DNA of 64,000 nucleotides from positions 1-64,000 of the forward strand of contig NZ_LNGH01000011.1 of assembly GCF_011057715.1 (NCBI RefSeq), given 5' to 3'. Positions 52,866-62,547 of this stretch are shown in pieces (position 1 is the stretch's first letter; each line of letters opens with the position of its first letter). Source of the stretch: Marinitoga sp. 38H-ov (GTDB lineage: Bacteria; Thermotogota; Thermotogae; Petrotogales; Petrotogaceae). Made by a program: the position numbers and the translations under genes. The notes beneath the pieces are model-generated. The model was not told the DNA's origin. It ran no database searches and worked only from the letters and a program-made list of their open reading frames with translations.

Positions 52866-55430
52866 ATGGAATTTATTTCTAAAATTAATGTATTACCTAA
52901 AGTTCCAGAAAAATTATCTAGATTACCAGAATTAAGCAAAAATCTTTGGTGGACATGGAACTATGATGCTCAGGAGATATTCGAAAGAATAGATGAAAAA
53001 TTGTGGATTGAAGTAAACAGAAATCCAATACTATTTTTAAAAAGGGTAAGCCAAAAAAAATTAAATGATGCTGCAGAAAATAATGCTATTATTGCACTAT
53101 ATTCATTAGTTATGGAAAAGTTTGACAATTACATGAAAGCAGAAAATACTTGGTTTAAATCTACTCATCGCGAATATAAAGGTGGAGAATTCGCATATTT
53201 CTGTGCTGAATATGGTCTTCATGAATCATTCCCAAACTACTCTGGTGGATTAGGAGTATTAGCAGGAGATCATTTAAAATCATCTAGCGATTTAGGGATA
53301 CCTCTTGTAGCAGTAGGATTATTATACAAACAAGGGTATTTCGAACAAAGAATCAACTCCGAAGGTTGGCAAGAGTCTATATTTAACCCATATGATTTTG
53401 ATAATTTCCCTGTTGTCCCTGTAAAAGATAAAGAAGGAAATGAATTATATATTTTTGTTGAATTGGATAATAGAAAAGTATACGCTAAGGTATGGAAATT
53501 ACGAGTTGGAAGAATTAATTTAATTTACTTAGATACAGATATACCGCAAAATGATCCAGAAGACAGAATGATTACATACCAATTATATGGTGGAGACCAA
53601 GAAATGCGTATAAAACAAGAAATATTATTAGGTATTGGAGGGGTTAGAGCTTTAAGAGCTCTTGGATACAATCCATCTGTATGGCATATGAATGAAGGAC
53701 ATTCTGCATTTTTGGGTTTAGAAAGAATAAGAGAATTAGTTCAAGAAGGACTAACTTTTAAAGAAGCTATTCAAGCTGTAAAGGCAAGCGGAGTATTTAC
53801 AACTCATACTCCAGTTCCAGCCGGTCATGATGCATTCCCATTTCATTTAATGGATAAATATTTTAAAAATTATTATCCACAATTAAAAGCTTCTAGAAGA
53901 GAATTTTTAGATTTAGGAGCAGAAATAAGACCCGATGGTTCAGAATTATTTTCAATGACCGCATTAGCTTTAAATTTATCTTCTAGAGCAAATGGTGTAA
54001 GTAAATTACATGGTGAAGTTTCAAGAGATTTAGCTAAAGATGTATGGAAAGGTTTAGAGGCCGTAGAAGTTCCCATTACACATGTAACTAATGGCGTACA
54101 TGCTACAACATGGATTTCAAAAGAATTACAAGATTTATTTAATAATTATTTAGGAAAAGATTGGCATGAAAAAGTTGATGATCCTGACTTATGGAAAAAA
54201 ATAGATAATATACCTGATGAAGAATTATGGAATGTAAGGAAAAATTTAAAAAAGAAATTAATCGATTTTGTTCATAATAGAACTATAAAACAAAGAATGA
54301 GACATGGTGAAACTGTTGAACAATTAGAAGAAGTAGAAAAAATATTAGATCCTAACGCTTTAACAATAGGATTTGCTAGAAGATTTGCAACTTATAAAAG
54401 AGCTACTTTGATTTTTAGAGATTTAGAAAGATTAAGTAAAATATTAAATAATCCAGAAAGACCTGTACAATTAATATTTGCTGGTAAAGCTCATCCTGCA
54501 GATAAACCAGGACAAGAATTAATTAAAAGAATATATGAAATTTCTAGAATGCCAGAATTTAAAGATAAAATAGTATTTATAGAAAATTACGACATGAATG
54601 TTGCAAGACATTTAGTTGCTGGAGTAGATGTTTGGTTAAACAACCCTAGAAGGCCAAGGGAAGCAAGTGGAACTAGTGGTCAAAAAGCAGGAATGAATGG
54701 TTCTCCTAACTTCAGCGTACTAGATGGTTGGTGGGTAGAAGGTTATAATGGTAAAAATGGATGGGCTATTGGTGATGAAAGAGATTATATTGACTTAGAA
54801 TTACAGGATAGAATTGATAGTTCATCAATATATAACACATTAGAAAAAGAAATTGTCCCTCTATATTATGATCATAATGAAGAATTAGGTGTTTCTAGAG
54901 AATGGATAAAAATAATGAAAGAATCTATAATATCTGTTACATCATTTTTTAACACTCATAGAATGTTAAAAGAATATACACAAAAATTATATATGACCGC
55001 TGCTGAATTAGGCACAAAATTTACAAAAGATAATTATTCTATTGCAAAGAAATTTAGTAATTGGGTGGAAATATTAGAGAGAAACTGGGATGGCATTAGA
55101 ATAAAGGTTTTATCTAATGTTAATGAAGACGTTGAATACTCTACAGGAGGAAAAATAGAAGTAAAAGCTGAAGTATATTCTCCAGGAATTGGACCTGATT
55201 CGATATTAACGCAAATAGTTTTAGCAAAAGTTGAAGATAATAAAATTGTTTCTTTAAAATCTTTTGACATGAAACTAATAAAAGAAGTCAATAAAGATAC
55301 ATATTTATACGAAGGTGAATTTGAAGTTGACGAAAGAGGACAATACGGTTGGAATGTTAGAGTAATACCTTATAATCCAATAATGCCATATCAACATTAC
55401 TTGATAGGATTTGTTAAATATCCTCAGTAA
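52866..55430 (+). CDS. glgP: alpha-glucan (glycogen/maltodextrin) phosphorylase
   Basis: 854 residues of the GT35 family, the Thermotoga AgpA-like short-N-terminal type (LSKNLWWTWNYDAQEIF near 25). FCAEYGLHESFPNYSGGLGVLAGDHLKS is the N-terminal active-site region, and WHMNEGHSAF follows. The PLP region includes ASGTSGQKAGMNGSPNFSVLD near 600 and FAGKAHPADKPGQELIK. It releases glucose 1-phosphate from stored or imported glucans. The start is ATG 52866 behind GGAGGGAGG; a TTG at 52848 overlaps that site. It is a single-gene unit with its own promoter and terminator. Confidence 0.95.
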   Translation: MEFISKINVLPKVPEKLSRLPELSKNLWWTWNYDAQEIFERIDEKLWIEVNRNPILFLKRVSQKKLNDAAENNAIIALYSLVMEKFDNYMKAENTWFKSTHREYKGGEFAYFCAEYGLHESFPNYSGGLGVLAGDHLKSSSDLGIPLVAVGLLYKQGYFEQRINSEGWQESIFNPYDFDNFPVVPVKDKEGNELYIFVELDNRKVYAKVWKLRVGRINLIYLDTDIPQNDPEDRMITYQLYGGDQEMRIKQEILLGIGGVRALRALGYNPSVWHMNEGHSAFLGLERIRELVQEGLTFKEAIQAVKASGVFTTHTPVPAGHDAFPFHLMDKYFKNYYPQLKASRREFLDLGAEIRPDGSELFSMTALALNLSSRANGVSKLHGEVSRDLAKDVWKGLEAVEVPITHVTNGVHATTWISKELQDLFNNYLGKDWHEKVDDPDLWKKIDNIPDEELWNVRKNLKKKLIDFVHNRTIKQRMRHGETVEQLEEVEKILDPNALTIGFARRFATYKRATLIFRDLERLSKILNNPERPVQLIFAGKAHPADKPGQELIKRIYEISRMPEFKDKIVFIENYDMNVARHLVAGVDVWLNNPRRPREASGTSGQKAGMNGSPNFSVLDGWWVEGYNGKNGWAIGDERDYIDLELQDRIDSSSIYNTLEKEIVPLYYDHNEELGVSREWIKIMKESIISVTSFFNTHRMLKEYTQKLYMTAAELGTKFTKDNYSIAKKFSNWVEILERNWDGIRIKVLSNVNEDVEYSTGGKIEVKAEVYSPGIGPDSILTQIVLAKVEDNKIVSLKSFDMKLIKEVNKDTYLYEGEFEVDERGQYGWNVRVIPYNPIMPYQHYLIGFVKYPQ

Positions 55431-55435
55431 AAATA

Positions 55436-55467
55436 ATATCCCATACGTATGTATGGGATATATTTTT
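55436..55467 (+). terminator. glgP terminator
   Basis: ATATCCCATAC (55436-55446), loop GTAT and GTATGGGATAT (55451-55461), then ATTTTT. It separates glgP from a convergent gene. Confidence 0.88.
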
Positions 55468-55484
55468 CATATTTATAATAATAA

Positions 55485-56546
55485 TTATTTTAATTTTACC
55501 TTTAAAATTACTGGGTTATGATCAGAATATTCAAATTCATAGTTTAATGTTTTTACATATTCAATATCAATATTCGGTGAAACATAAAATCCATCAATAA
55601 CAGTAACAAAATTTTCTCCTTTTTTATACGGAAATGCTACTGACCTATTAGTTGGATTTGATATATCATATCCCCATTTCCAACCATCAATTTTCATATT
55701 TTCTGGTAATTCTACATAACTTTCTGGTTTTTTTTCTGTATAATTAAAGTTTGTTTTTGTAAATTCACTATTCCAATCCCCGCCTATAATTACATAATTT
55801 CCTTTTTTAAACTCATCATTAGCTATATTTAAAATAAATTCTAGTTGTTGTTTTCTTAAAGTTCCTCCAGAGTCATATGCACTAGGATGAATATTTATTA
55901 TTACTAAATCTTTTTCTTTATTTGTAGGAATTCTAGATAAAATAACACATCTGTCTAATTGAAAAACCTTTGTTGGCCAACTATATTCTCCAGGTAATTT
56001 ATACCTTTTAGCTTCCTCTATTTTATATTTTGATATAGTTGTTAAACCAGATAATACTTTTCCCATAGGCTTTGAAAAAGGTACAGGAACAAATAATACA
56101 TTGTAATTAGTTGCAAAAGCTATATTATAATTATTCTCAAAAACATTATTTTTTAAATACTCTAATTCATTTATATTATTACTTCTATGACTATCAATAT
56201 CAATTTCTTGAATCAAATATATATCTGATAGATTGTTTTTTAAAATTTCAGCTATACCTTCTAAATTTTTTCTTACTCTTTCTTTTGAAGGAACAGATGT
56301 TTTACCACCATCTAAAAAGAAATCCTCATCTTTTCCCAAACCAGCATATCCTATATTCCAATTAAAAATAACTAATTCATCAGGGGCAATATTTTCTGAA
56401 TAACTTTCTATATTTATATTTTCAATATTTTTAGGATTGTAATCTGTAAATGTCCCAAATAAAATAACTCCAGGAAAATATAATATAATAGCAACAATAA
56501 CAATAATAACTACCTTTAACCATCCAGGTATTTTCTTTTTACCCAT
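55485..56546 (-). CDS. membrane-anchored endonuclease/exonuclease/phosphatase-family protein
   Basis: 353 residues. The N-terminal segment KKKIPGWLKVVIIVIVAIIL is an uncleaved signal anchor. The catalytic domain has FNWNIGYAGLG, IYLIQEIDIDSHRSN (metal Glu), INIHPSAYDSGGTLR, IGGDWNSEF (Asp/Asn) and YEFEYSDHNPVIL (catalytic Asp-His). All EEP residues are present. It is placed outside the membrane, so extracellular nuclease or phospholipase-like activity is more likely than DNA repair. Confidence 0.85.
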   Translation of the reverse strand: MGKKKIPGWLKVVIIVIVAIILYFPGVILFGTFTDYNPKNIENINIESYSENIAPDELVIFNWNIGYAGLGKDEDFFLDGGKTSVPSKERVRKNLEGIAEILKNNLSDIYLIQEIDIDSHRSNNINELEYLKNNVFENNYNIAFATNYNVLFVPVPFSKPMGKVLSGLTTISKYKIEEAKRYKLPGEYSWPTKVFQLDRCVILSRIPTNKEKDLVIINIHPSAYDSGGTLRKQQLEFILNIANDEFKKGNYVIIGGDWNSEFTKTNFNYTEKKPESYVELPENMKIDGWKWGYDISNPTNRSVAFPYKKGENFVTVIDGFYVSPNIDIEYVKTLNYEFEYSDHNPVILKVKLK

Positions 56547-56608
56547 ATAACTATCCCCTTCCTGATAAAATTAATAATAAAACTTTAATATATAAAACAA
56601 TTTTAATA

Positions 56609-57586
56609 TTAAAACTTATTATTTTTCAAAAATATTTTCCTCTTCTTATCATTTTTAATATCCATTATAATATCGCCATTTACCTCTAAACCTGCATGAA
56701 TACCTTTTGATGAAAATATTGTATTATTATTTTCTTTAAATACTATTTTTATTTCAGAACTTAAACTTTCATTTACTCTACCAATCATATCTCCATTTTT
56801 AGGAGCTAATAATATATTTCCTTCATTTTTTATTATCTCAACTTCAATAAGATATTTTTTTCTTACTACTTTAAAAGATATTTTATTTTCATTATTTTCT
56901 AGATCATATATTTTTGCTCCATTATATGTAGTAAATTGATAAATCTTTCCATTTAAATAAAATCCTATTATAAATCCTACAAAATAACTTTTTCCAAAAG
57001 GAACATTTGCTATTGATGCTGAAAAAGATGCATCATAATTTTCAAAATTATTAGATGATGCCCATATCCATGATTTTGGAAATGATTTTCCCCAATCTTT
57101 TTCTATATAACCATTACCATTACTATAGTCTTTTTTTTCTCCTTTAACAGTAACAGTACCATGTACATTATGATTAAAACTTAATATTCCATGATAACAT
57201 TCTAAAAAATTTAAAAATCCATATGGTCCCATTGCACCGGGATTAAATAAATTTACAGGCCAAGGTTTTATATTTTCAAAATTTAAATCAGCAGAAAAAT
57301 CTTCAAGATTTAAAACTAATTTTTCTAAAGAAAAAAAATTATTCCCGATTATAACACTAAAAGGATTATTTATATATTTAAAATCTGTAATACTAAATCT
57401 ATAATATTTAGAAAAATTATTATTATCAATAATTTGTATAAAAGAATGAGAATCTTTTCCAAGTGAAATTCCAGGTATAACTGCAAAAACATATTTTTTT
57501 AGAGTATCAGTATGCTTAAAATACCATCCTTCAAAAAAAATTTTTTTGCCTTTTCCATGATAATTTTCAGGATTCCATATATTCAT
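56609..57586 (-). CDS. tocopherol-cyclase-like protein
   Basis: 325 residues. NPENYHGKGKKIFFEGWYFK at the N-terminus and SNGNGYIEKDWGKSFPKSWI near 155-175 are signatures of the tocopherol cyclase/VTE1-like family (lipocalin-like beta-barrels). Bacterial members have no proven substrate; tocopherol synthesis is very unlikely here. It has no signal peptide. Its start overlaps the end of the Rieske gene by 20 bases, so the two are translated together and probably act on the same compound. Confidence 0.82.
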   Translation of the reverse strand: MNIWNPENYHGKGKKIFFEGWYFKHTDTLKKYVFAVIPGISLGKDSHSFIQIIDNNNFSKYYRFSITDFKYINNPFSVIIGNNFFSLEKLVLNLEDFSADLNFENIKPWPVNLFNPGAMGPYGFLNFLECYHGILSFNHNVHGTVTVKGEKKDYSNGNGYIEKDWGKSFPKSWIWASSNNFENYDASFSASIANVPFGKSYFVGFIIGFYLNGKIYQFTTYNGAKIYDLENNENKISFKVVRKKYLIEVEIIKNEGNILLAPKNGDMIGRVNESLSSEIKIVFKENNNTIFSSKGIHAGLEVNGDIIMDIKNDKKRKIFLKNNKF

Positions 57587-58568
57587 TTAATTCCTCCCTA
57601 TTTTTTAGTTCATCTCTTTTTCTTCTGTATTCTAAAATTGGTAAATCACCGGTAATTAAATTTTCATTCATTCTTAATTCGCTTTTTTTAGGTATTTGTT
57701 TTTCAACTACAACTTTGTCTTGATTTAAAACCTTTTTATTAAATGGTATAGCAAACCACCCGATTATAGTATTAATACTTTTTGACTTTGTAAACTTATT
57801 ATAAAATCTTAAATATATTTTTGTATGTTCATCGTCTATAGGAACAAAAGCTGCTACTACCCTTATTTTTTCTGCAATATGATTTTCCCAGAAATTTGGA
57901 AATTTAAATTCCAAATAAACCTTACTAACATCTTCTTGAGATAATTCATTAGGCTTTTTAGCAGGGGTTCCATCTTCTATTCTGCTTTTCATATAATAAT
58001 AAAACATGGTATCATCTGTCCATTTAATAATGGGCCCATCCATTACAGTTCTGTTTCCTTTTCCAATTGTATTATAATGAACAAAAGGTACATGAATAGG
58101 ATCTAATTGATTTTCAATAGCTCTACTATAATGAACGTTCCATAATTCATTAAATTCTACAAACGAAAATTCATCATCAATATCTTCAAAAAATGAAGGG
58201 ATATTATCAGGTTTTTCATCGCCATACCAAACCCAAATAAAATTAGCCAATTCATATGTATAAAACGATTTTACTTTAAAATTATCTGGAACAGGCGTAT
58301 TTCTACCATTTGCTGGTATTGTTTGAACCTTTCCAGTTGAGTCATATTCAAAACCATGAAATGGGCACATAACTCTTTCTCCATTATTTAAAATTTTTCC
58401 ATGAGAAATTGAAGCCCCTCTGTGGCAGCAAATATCAGAGATACAGTTAATATTATTATTTTCATCTCTCCAAAGAGTTAATTTTTCACCAAATCTAGTA
58501 ATACCAATTAAATTTCCTTTTTTTAGTTCATTAGAAGAAAGTATTATATACCATTGATTTTTAATCAT
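57567..58568 (-). CDS. Rieske-type non-haem iron oxygenase
   Basis: 333 residues. The N-terminal Rieske domain has ICCHRGASISHG and CPFHGFEYD, giving two Cys and two His for a [2Fe-2S] cluster. The C-terminal domain has NQLDPIHVPFVH, the mononuclear-iron DxxHx4H motif of PaO/vanillate-demethylase-type enzymes. All ligands are intact. These enzymes need O2 and an electron donor, which is odd in a genome that otherwise looks strictly anaerobic. Start ATG 58568 follows GGGGGGATATT. Its partner is the tocopherol-cyclase-like gene. Confidence 0.9.
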   Translation of the reverse strand: MIKNQWYIILSSNELKKGNLIGITRFGEKLTLWRDENNNINCISDICCHRGASISHGKILNNGERVMCPFHGFEYDSTGKVQTIPANGRNTPVPDNFKVKSFYTYELANFIWVWYGDEKPDNIPSFFEDIDDEFSFVEFNELWNVHYSRAIENQLDPIHVPFVHYNTIGKGNRTVMDGPIIKWTDDTMFYYYMKSRIEDGTPAKKPNELSQEDVSKVYLEFKFPNFWENHIAEKIRVVAAFVPIDDEHTKIYLRFYNKFTKSKSINTIIGWFAIPFNKKVLNQDKVVVEKQIPKKSELRMNENLITGDLPILEYRRKRDELKNREELNEYMES

Positions 58569-58622
58569 AATATCCCCCCATTCTATGTTATCATAATTAT
58601 ACCATAATATTAACGTTATATA

Positions 58623-58655
58623 ACAAAAAAAATCACTCCCGAGTTGGGAGTGATT
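58623..58655 (-). terminator. terminator after the amidohydrolase gene
   Basis: AATCACTCCC (58631-58640) pairs with GGGAGTGATT (58646-58655), with eight T on the minus strand. It overlaps the stop codon. Confidence 0.9.
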
Positions 58656-59790
58656 ATAATACTTTTTTACCTTCTATATAAACACTTTCAGCTTTTGCTC
58701 TGATATCAAATGGATGATAATTCCATATGGCAATATCTGCATCTTTTCCAGGTTCTAAAGAACCAACTCTATCATCTATTTTTAATATCTTTGCTGGGTT
58801 TATAGTTAACATTTTAATTAGATCCTCTTCTTTTGCTCCATATCTCATACCAAGTGCAGCCTGTACATTAGCATGTTCAAGATGTAGAACCGGATGATCA
58901 CACATTAATCCTGCTAAAATACCTTTTTCATTAATTATTCTTAAAACTTCAAAAGACAAATCTTTTAATTCTAATTTTGTTCTAAATCCAAATAAAGGTC
59001 CTAACACTAACGGAATATTCTTTTCTTTTATATAATCTGCAACTTTATAAGCTTCAGTTGCATGCTCAATTACCAAATCAAAACCGAATTCTTCTGATAA
59101 TCTAATAGCGGTAATTATATCATCAGCTCTATGGGCATGGATTCTTGCGGGTATTTCTCTTTTTAAAACTTTTTCTCCTATTTCCATTTTTAAATCAAAA
59201 TCATTAAATTCTCCATTTTCTTTCTTTTTCATATAATTTTTAACCTTTAAAAAATATTCTCTTATTACAGCTACACTACCAAGTCTTGTTGAAGGTAACT
59301 TTTTTTGTGAACCGTACACTCTTTTTGGGTTTTCACCCATAGCCATTTTTAATCCAGCAGGCTCTTTAATAATCATTTCATCTACTATTTTGGATTTAAA
59401 TTTCAAAATTGCGCCTTGTCCTCCTATAGGATTAGCACTTCCAGGAACAACCATTACTGTTGTAACTCCACCTTCTAAAGCCCTTTTTATAGCAGCATCC
59501 TCTGGATAAAAAGCATCTATTACTCTTACTTGTGCAGTATTTGGATCAGTCATTTCATTTCCATCTTGATAATAACCTTCACCAACACCTTCTTCAAAAA
59601 CACCTATATGAGAATGAGCGTCAACAAATCCTGGAAAAATAAACTTTCCTTCTACATCAATTATTTCGTCTGCCTTAACTTTAATATTTTTACCAAGTTT
59701 TTTTATTTTACCATTTTCAATTAATAAATCTCCTTTAAAAGGTTCAGATGTAATAGGATAAATATTTGCGTTTTTAAAAAGTATTTTCAT
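58654..59790 (-). CDS. metal-dependent amidohydrolase
   Basis: 378 residues. FPGFVDAHSHIGVFEEGVGE near 54 gives the HxH metal pair, HAHRADDIITAIRLSEEFG and VIEHATEAYKVADYI the later histidines, and LAGLMCDHPVLHLEH the aspartate. LEPGKDADIAIWN is the C-terminal family end. It resembles the imidazolonepropionase-like/cytosolic prolidase-type branch; the substrate is unknown. NPIGGQGAILKFKS in the middle is common in this branch. Start ATG 59790 follows GGGGGAAAAATT. Confidence 0.85.
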   Translation of the reverse strand: MKILFKNANIYPITSEPFKGDLLIENGKIKKLGKNIKVKADEIIDVEGKFIFPGFVDAHSHIGVFEEGVGEGYYQDGNEMTDPNTAQVRVIDAFYPEDAAIKRALEGGVTTVMVVPGSANPIGGQGAILKFKSKIVDEMIIKEPAGLKMAMGENPKRVYGSQKKLPSTRLGSVAVIREYFLKVKNYMKKKENGEFNDFDLKMEIGEKVLKREIPARIHAHRADDIITAIRLSEEFGFDLVIEHATEAYKVADYIKEKNIPLVLGPLFGFRTKLELKDLSFEVLRIINEKGILAGLMCDHPVLHLEHANVQAALGMRYGAKEEDLIKMLTINPAKILKIDDRVGSLEPGKDADIAIWNYHPFDIRAKAESVYIEGKKVL

Positions 59791-59933
59791 AATTTTTCCC
59801 CCTTTATAATAATTTCATACAAATTATATCATAATATAATTCGTAAAGCAAATTAATTTTATACAACTTTTAACATTTAGGTCTAATTTTTTTGAATATT
59901 GAATTTGAGTTTTTTCTACTTAAATTGTCCATT

Positions 59934-59981
59934 ATACGACATATTGTATTTAATATAATATCATGATACAATATATCGTGT
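59934..59981 (+). promoter_or_regulatory. pair of NrdR boxes over the nrdDG promoter
   Basis: ATACGACATATTGTAT (59934-59949) and ATACAATATATCGTGT (59966-59981) match the NrdR consensus ACACWATATATWGTGT at about 12 and 14 of 16 positions. Their starts are 32 bases apart, three helical turns, as is standard for NrdR. TATAAT (59954-59959) lies between them. High dATP should repress nrdDG through NrdR, whose gene is not in the window. Confidence 0.88.
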
Positions 59982-60007
59982 TAAAAGTTTTTTTAGGAGG
60001 GAAAACT

Positions 60008-61882
60008 ATGGATTTAATTTATGATTATATTAATAACAACGATTGGAAAGTTCGAGAAAATTCTAATATGCAATATTCACTTCAAGGTTTAAATAATCAC
60101 ATTCATCAAGAAATAACTAAAAGATTTTGGCTAAATGAAATTTATGATAAACATAATAAAAAAATAAGCGAATATCATAAAAATGGATTTATGCATATTC
60201 ATGATTTAGGAGCATTATCTGCATATTGTGTTGGTTGGGATTTAGAAGAGCTTTTAAGAAAAGGGTTTAACGGCGTTCCAGGCAAAGTTGCTTCCGGACC
60301 TGCAAAACATTTTAGAACTGCTTTAGGTCAAATTGTTAATTTTTTATATACAATGCAAGGTGAAGCAGCAGGAGCTGTAGCTTTTTCTAATTTTGACACT
60401 TTATTAGCTCCTTTTATAAAATATGATAATTTAAATTATAATCAAGTTAAACAATCAATACAAGAATTTATTTTTAATATGAATGTTCCAACACGAGTTG
60501 GATTTCAATCTCCATTTAGCAATATCACAATGGATTTAACTGTCCCTTCAACTCATAAGAACAAAAAAGTTATTATAGGCGGAAAAGAAAAGAATGATAA
60601 ATATTGTGATTTCCAAAAAGAAATGGATATGATTAATAAAGCTTTTATTGAAGTAATGCTCGAAGGAGACTTTGACGGAAGACCTTTTTCATTCCCTATT
60701 CCAACATATAATATTACAAAGGATTTTGATTGGAACAGTGACGTTGCAACAATGATAATGATAATGACTATGAAATATGGAACTCCTTATTTTGCTAATT
60801 ATATTAATTCAGATATGAACCCTGAAGACGCAAGATCTATGTGTTGTCGATTAAAATTAGATAATAGACAAGTAATAAACCATATGCAACAACTTTCATT
60901 TGGATTTATTAATGAAGACAAAAAAGAAAATGAAAATACTGAAATTAAAAGAAGAGGAGGATTGTTTGGTTCTAATCCATTAACAGGGTCGATTGGTGTA
61001 GTTACAATAAATATGCCAAGATTAATGTATTTATCTAAAGGAGATAAAAATAAATTTTATCATTTACTTGATGAAGTCATGAATTTAGCAAAAGAAAGCC
61101 TTGAAATAAAAAGGATATATGTAGAAGAATGGACAAAGCAAGGTTTATACCCATATACCAAAGTATACCTTGATAATGTTTATAAACTAACAGGACAATA
61201 TTGGGCTAATCATTTTTCTACTATTGGTTTTGTAGGAATGCATGAAGGATTATTAAACTTTGGTATTGAAGATGGAATTGTAAATATTGAAGGAAAAACA
61301 TTTGCTCAAGAAATAATGGATTATATGCTAAATAAATTAAATGTATTTAATAAAGAAACTGGAAATTTATACAATTTAGAAGCATCTCCTGCTGAAGGAA
61401 CATCACATAGATTGGCTAGAATAGATAAAAAAGAATTTGGAGATAACATTAAACATTCAGGTTCAAATGAAAAACCATATTATACTAATTCTGTACATCC
61501 TCCTGTAAATCATTTTGAAGATCCATTTGATTTACTTGATCATCAGGAAGGATTACAAAACAAATGGACAGGTGGTACAGTAATTCATATTTTTATAGGT
61601 GAAAAAATCACAGATGCAGAAACTTTAAAAGAATTTATTAAGTTTAGTTTTAAAAATTATTCTCTACCTTACATGAGCATTACTCCAACATTTTCAATTT
61701 GTCCTGAACATGGTTATATTTCTGGAGAATATTTTGAATGTCCATATTGCGGGAAAAAAACAGAAGTATATTCAAGAGTTGTTGGATACTATAGACCTGT
61801 TCAAAATTGGAATGATGGAAAACAACAAGAATATATTGAAAGAATAAAATTTAAAATTAATGATAAAATCTTAAGGAGTTAA
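60008..61882 (+). CDS. nrdD: anaerobic ribonucleoside-triphosphate reductase (class III)
   Basis: 624 residues from ATG 60008, behind GGAGGGAAAACT; a longer frame runs into the NrdR box. It reduces ribonucleotides to deoxyribonucleotides with a glycyl radical. FSICPEHGYISGE and FECPYCGKKTEV are the four zinc cysteines. The radical glycine is Gly593 in YSRVVGYYRPVQNW. SMCCRLKLDNR near 280 supplies thiyl-site cysteines. There is no N-terminal ATP-cone, so allosteric control of activity by dATP must rest on NrdR. nrdG follows 4 bp later. Confidence 0.95.
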   Translation: MDLIYDYINNNDWKVRENSNMQYSLQGLNNHIHQEITKRFWLNEIYDKHNKKISEYHKNGFMHIHDLGALSAYCVGWDLEELLRKGFNGVPGKVASGPAKHFRTALGQIVNFLYTMQGEAAGAVAFSNFDTLLAPFIKYDNLNYNQVKQSIQEFIFNMNVPTRVGFQSPFSNITMDLTVPSTHKNKKVIIGGKEKNDKYCDFQKEMDMINKAFIEVMLEGDFDGRPFSFPIPTYNITKDFDWNSDVATMIMIMTMKYGTPYFANYINSDMNPEDARSMCCRLKLDNRQVINHMQQLSFGFINEDKKENENTEIKRRGGLFGSNPLTGSIGVVTINMPRLMYLSKGDKNKFYHLLDEVMNLAKESLEIKRIYVEEWTKQGLYPYTKVYLDNVYKLTGQYWANHFSTIGFVGMHEGLLNFGIEDGIVNIEGKTFAQEIMDYMLNKLNVFNKETGNLYNLEASPAEGTSHRLARIDKKEFGDNIKHSGSNEKPYYTNSVHPPVNHFEDPFDLLDHQEGLQNKWTGGTVIHIFIGEKITDAETLKEFIKFSFKNYSLPYMSITPTFSICPEHGYISGEYFECPYCGKKTEVYSRVVGYYRPVQNWNDGKQQEYIERIKFKINDKILRS

Positions 61883-61886
61883 GATT

Positions 61887-62528
61887 ATGCTATTAGCTGG
61901 AATTAGAACATTTAGTTTTGTCGATTTCCCAAAGAAGATATCTGCTGTAGTATATACTGGAGGATGCAATTTTAGATGTGAGTGGTGTCATAATTGGAAA
62001 ATTGCATATTCAAATGAATATAATATTATTCCAGAGGAAAATATTATAAATAAATTAAAAGATTTAAAAAAAAGAGTAAGTGCTGTGTGTATTACTGGCG
62101 GAGAGCCAACTATTCATAAAGATTTACCTGAATTTATTTCTAAAATAAAAAAATTGGGGTATTTAATAAAACTTGATACTAACGGGACAAATTATATAAT
62201 GATAAAAGAATTAATTGAAAAAAAATTAATTGATTATATAGCTATGGATATTAAAGCTAAACCAGAAAATTATTATAAGTTAATAAATGTACCAAAAGAA
62301 TATTGGAATAATATATATGAAACTATAGAAATATTAAGATGTTCAGATGTTGAACACGAATTTAGAATGACATATGTTCCTGGATTATCAAGTGATGAGG
62401 ATGTAGAATTTTTTGAAGATTTATTATTAGATAATGAGAAAGGGTATATAACTATAGCTAATTCCACGGAAATCTATGAGATAAAAAATAAAGAAAATTT
62501 GAATTTTAAAAAACTAATTCTTAGATAA
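61887..62528 (+). CDS. nrdG: anaerobic RNR activating radical-SAM enzyme
   Basis: 213 residues. GGCNFRCEWCHNWKIAY near residue 25 is the CxxxCxxC site for the [4Fe-4S]/SAM centre, and VCITGGEPTIHKDLPEF near 68 the GGE motif. LLAGIRTFSFVDFPKKISAV at the N-terminus matches the longer pyruvate-lyase-activase-like NrdG form. It makes the glycyl radical on NrdD. Its stop codon starts a 22-base hairpin sequence that is repeated after the downstream insertion element. Confidence 0.95.
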   Translation: MLLAGIRTFSFVDFPKKISAVVYTGGCNFRCEWCHNWKIAYSNEYNIIPEENIINKLKDLKKRVSAVCITGGEPTIHKDLPEFISKIKKLGYLIKLDTNGTNYIMIKELIEKKLIDYIAMDIKAKPENYYKLINVPKEYWNNIYETIEILRCSDVEHEFRMTYVPGLSSDEDVEFFEDLLLDNEKGYITIANSTEIYEIKNKENLNFKKLILR

Positions 62529-62547
62529 TAGGCCGAAAGGCCTATTT
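62526..62547 (+). repeat. left copy of duplicated nrdG terminator hairpin
   Basis: TAATAGGCCGAAAGGCCTAT plus TT. AATAGGCC and GGCCTATT form a stem with a GAAA loop. The T-tail is missing: CAGATT, the element's end, follows. The matching copy is at 63971-63992 with one base changed. Confidence 0.85.
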
